Assembly (NCBI GenBank): GCA_046349315.1
Contig: JAXMCQ010000007.1
Coordinates: 149,807 to 213,806, forward strand
DNA length: 64,000 nucleotides
From: JAEUMG01 sp046349315
GTDB taxonomy: Bacteria; Pseudomonadota; Alphaproteobacteria; Rhizobiales; Aestuariivirgaceae
Direction of reading: 5' to 3'
Shown piece by piece: positions 62,779 through 64,000 of this stretch (position 1 is the stretch's first letter; the number at the start of each line of letters is the position of its first letter). The notes below the pieces were generated by a model. That model worked only from the letters and a program-made list of their open reading frames with translations, was not told the origin of the DNA and ran no database searches. The position numbers were made by a program, and so were the translations under genes.

Positions 62779-63138
62779 ATGGCCAGAACATCGGTTGAGT
62801 CCGCCCAGGCAGTGATCAGTACACTGCTGAGTGAGCAGGAGCGTGACCGCGAGAATCTGCAGCGCATGCTCGCGCACAGCGAAAAGATGATGGAATACCT
62901 CCAGATGATGCGCGAGGAAGAAGAACAGCGCATCGAGGCCGAGGCGACCGAACGCAAGCAGGCGATGCGCAAGATGTTCAGCCAGCTTCTCGCGGTCGAA
63001 GAAGAGCGCAAGGAACGCATCGCGCTTCACATCGCCGATCTCGACGGCCAGAAGACGCTGATCGATGAGGACGACGAGCACAAGCTCGCCAATGGCAACG
63101 CCCAGCAGCAGCGCCTGACCGTCGCCAACCCGTCCTAG
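62779..63138 (+). CDS. Coiled-coil protein of unknown function
   Basis: 119 residues from ATG 62779, with AAGGAAG before it; an alternative TTG at 62758 adds seven. Residues 20-85 are a nearly continuous charged helix (EQERDRENLQRMLAHSEKMM, EEEEQRIEAEATERKQAMRK) predicted to form a coiled coil. No signal peptide or known motif. It converges on the L,D-transpeptidase gene with 4 bp overlap. Confidence 0.65.
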   Translation: MARTSVESAQAVISTLLSEQERDRENLQRMLAHSEKMMEYLQMMREEEEQRIEAEATERKQAMRKMFSQLLAVEEERKERIALHIADLDGQKTLIDEDDEHKLANGNAQQQRLTVANPS

Positions 63139-63791
63139 TAGGACGAGACCTCCATCTCGCTCGGCCTCAGCCCGTTGACGACGAGCACGCGCGAGCCGAT
63201 CGGCACGCGCCGGTAGAGATCGGCGACATCCTCGTTGAGCATGCGGATGCAGCCCGACGACATGTTCTTGCCGATCGTCCATGGCTGGTTGGTACCGTGG
63301 ATGCGATAGAGCGTGTCGGCACCGCCGGCGAAGAGATATAGCGCCCGCGCACCCAAAGGATTGTCCGGCCCGCCCGGCATGCCGTTCGCCCATTTCGCGG
63401 CTTCAGGATCACGCGCCACCATGTCTGCGGGCGGCGTCCATTTCGGCCACATCTTCTTGCGGCCCACTTCCGCTTCGCCCGACCAGGCAAAGCCGTCGCG
63501 GCCGACCCCGACGCCATAGCGGATGGCGCGGCGGCCTTCGAGCACGAGGTAGAGATGGCGCGCCTGCGTATCGACGATGATCGTGCCCGGCCATTCAGCT
63601 TCGTGGAACGGAACGATCTGGCGATAGAATTCGGGATCGACCTTGCTCAAATCCGAAGGGTCGATCGGGTAGGGGTCGTTGGCATCGAACTGGTTGGCAA
63701 TCGCCTGCGAAACGAGACCTGGCGCCAGGGCGGCGGCCGCGGCGATTGTCCCGGCACGGAGAAAATGACGGCGCGAAAGCGTGCTGATCAT
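63135..63791 (-). CDS. L,D-transpeptidase (YkuD domain), Tat-type signal
   Basis: 218 residues. The N-terminus MISTLSRRHFLRAGTIAAAA carries a twin-arginine-like SRRHFLR motif and a hydrophobic helix. The YkuD domain has TLYRIHGTNQPWTIGKNMSS and GCIRMLNEDVADLYRRVPIG with the catalytic His and Cys. Like the enzyme at 11283 it should make 3-3 cross-links or attach proteins to peptidoglycan; the signal differs (Tat rather than Sec), so the two may act on different targets or in different export routes. The minus-strand start lies 209 bp from the window edge. Confidence 0.93.
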   Translation of the reverse strand: MISTLSRRHFLRAGTIAAAAALAPGLVSQAIANQFDANDPYPIDPSDLSKVDPEFYRQIVPFHEAEWPGTIIVDTQARHLYLVLEGRRAIRYGVGVGRDGFAWSGEAEVGRKKMWPKWTPPADMVARDPEAAKWANGMPGGPDNPLGARALYLFAGGADTLYRIHGTNQPWTIGKNMSSGCIRMLNEDVADLYRRVPIGSRVLVVNGLRPSEMEVSSY

Positions 63792-64000
63792 TGTCTTAAA
63801 CCCCGCTGACTATTCTGATATCGCAAACGCGGGATGAATATGCCGGTTCCATCCGGCAAAAACCTTGCGCAACCGTGGCGAAATGCGGCCCCGTTGCGGC
63901 CATTCCGTGTAAGCCGGCGACTGTTGCATCGCTGCCATGGCGGGGCTTTCCGGCAAACTCTTTACATTGCATGCCGTTGCGTCAAATAAATTGGTGAGCG

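Noticed and set aside
1..64000. tRNA, rRNA, SRP RNA, RNase P RNA or tmRNA
   Set aside because: No characteristic core sequences were seen on either strand.

Overview
The window is a GC-rich, gene-dense chromosomal segment from an alphaproteobacterium, most likely of the order Hyphomicrobiales (Rhizobiales). The evidence is a complex I NDUFA12-type subunit, an IscR-led SUF operon, a B12-dependent class II ribonucleotide reductase with NrdR boxes, HdaA, an IscR and NrdR style of control, DUF1127 and DUF2934 small proteins, two YkuD L,D-transpeptidases and intergenic palindromes of the rhizobial type. The genus cannot be fixed from the sequence alone. I found no rRNA, tRNA, CRISPR array, intact transposon or prophage.

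Layout. 0-6.6 kb: AI-2E-type permease (cut by the window edge), hdaA, ppk1-ppx and, on the opposite strand, rnd. 6.7-12.9 kb: an MFS permease, aspS, an exported protein, an L,D-transpeptidase and a ceramidase-like membrane protein. 12.9-17.4 kb: a 25-residue lysine-rich peptide gene and nrdJ with its promoter, tandem NrdR boxes and terminator. 17.4-21.4 kb: a DHA2 efflux permease and a DedA-PAP2-LssY-type fusion. 21.5-23 kb: NDUFA12 homologue, mlaD-like gene and a DUF2155 gene. 22.9-28.3 kb, minus strand: M48 peptidase-TPR protein, DsbA-family protein, aroQ, accB, accC and aat. 28.4-35.4 kb: rne, a cell-wall amidase and a class A penicillin-binding protein. 35.4-43.7 kb: prfB with its programmed frameshift, a Rieske oxygenase, a giant AsmA-like protein, tyrS and anmK. 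43.7-46.7 kb is an accessory patch: stacked palindromic repeats, two unknown proteins, a DUF2975/Xre regulatory pair and a small hydrolase. 46.8-54.4 kb: the complete SUF iron-sulfur assembly operon (iscR, class I desulfurase, sufB, C, D, S, DUF59 gene, sufA, then a broken tfoX-like gene). 54.4-59.3 kb: RhlE helicase, an exported protein and parE. 59.3-62.1 kb is a second accessory patch with an intergenic repeat, a frameshifted endonuclease/exonuclease/phosphatase gene, a DpnI-like endonuclease with a shattered C-terminus, about 0.6 kb with no recognisable gene, and a DUF1127 gene. 62.2-64 kb: DUF2934 protein, a coiled-coil protein and a second L,D-transpeptidase.

Themes. Several genes serve the envelope: murein cross-linking and cleavage (two YkuD proteins, amidase, PBP1A, anmK), lipid transport and remodelling (MlaD, DedA/PAP2, AsmA-like) and periplasmic protein quality (M48, DsbA). 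The SUF operon and nrdJ both carry readable control regions. The most unusual item is the DpnI-like protein at 60.4-61.0 kb, a homologue of a nuclease specific for adenine-methylated GATC, in lower-GC DNA beside degraded sequence. Four genes between 54.0 and 62.1 kb need single-base frame corrections, so either local decay or indel-type sequence error affects this stretch.
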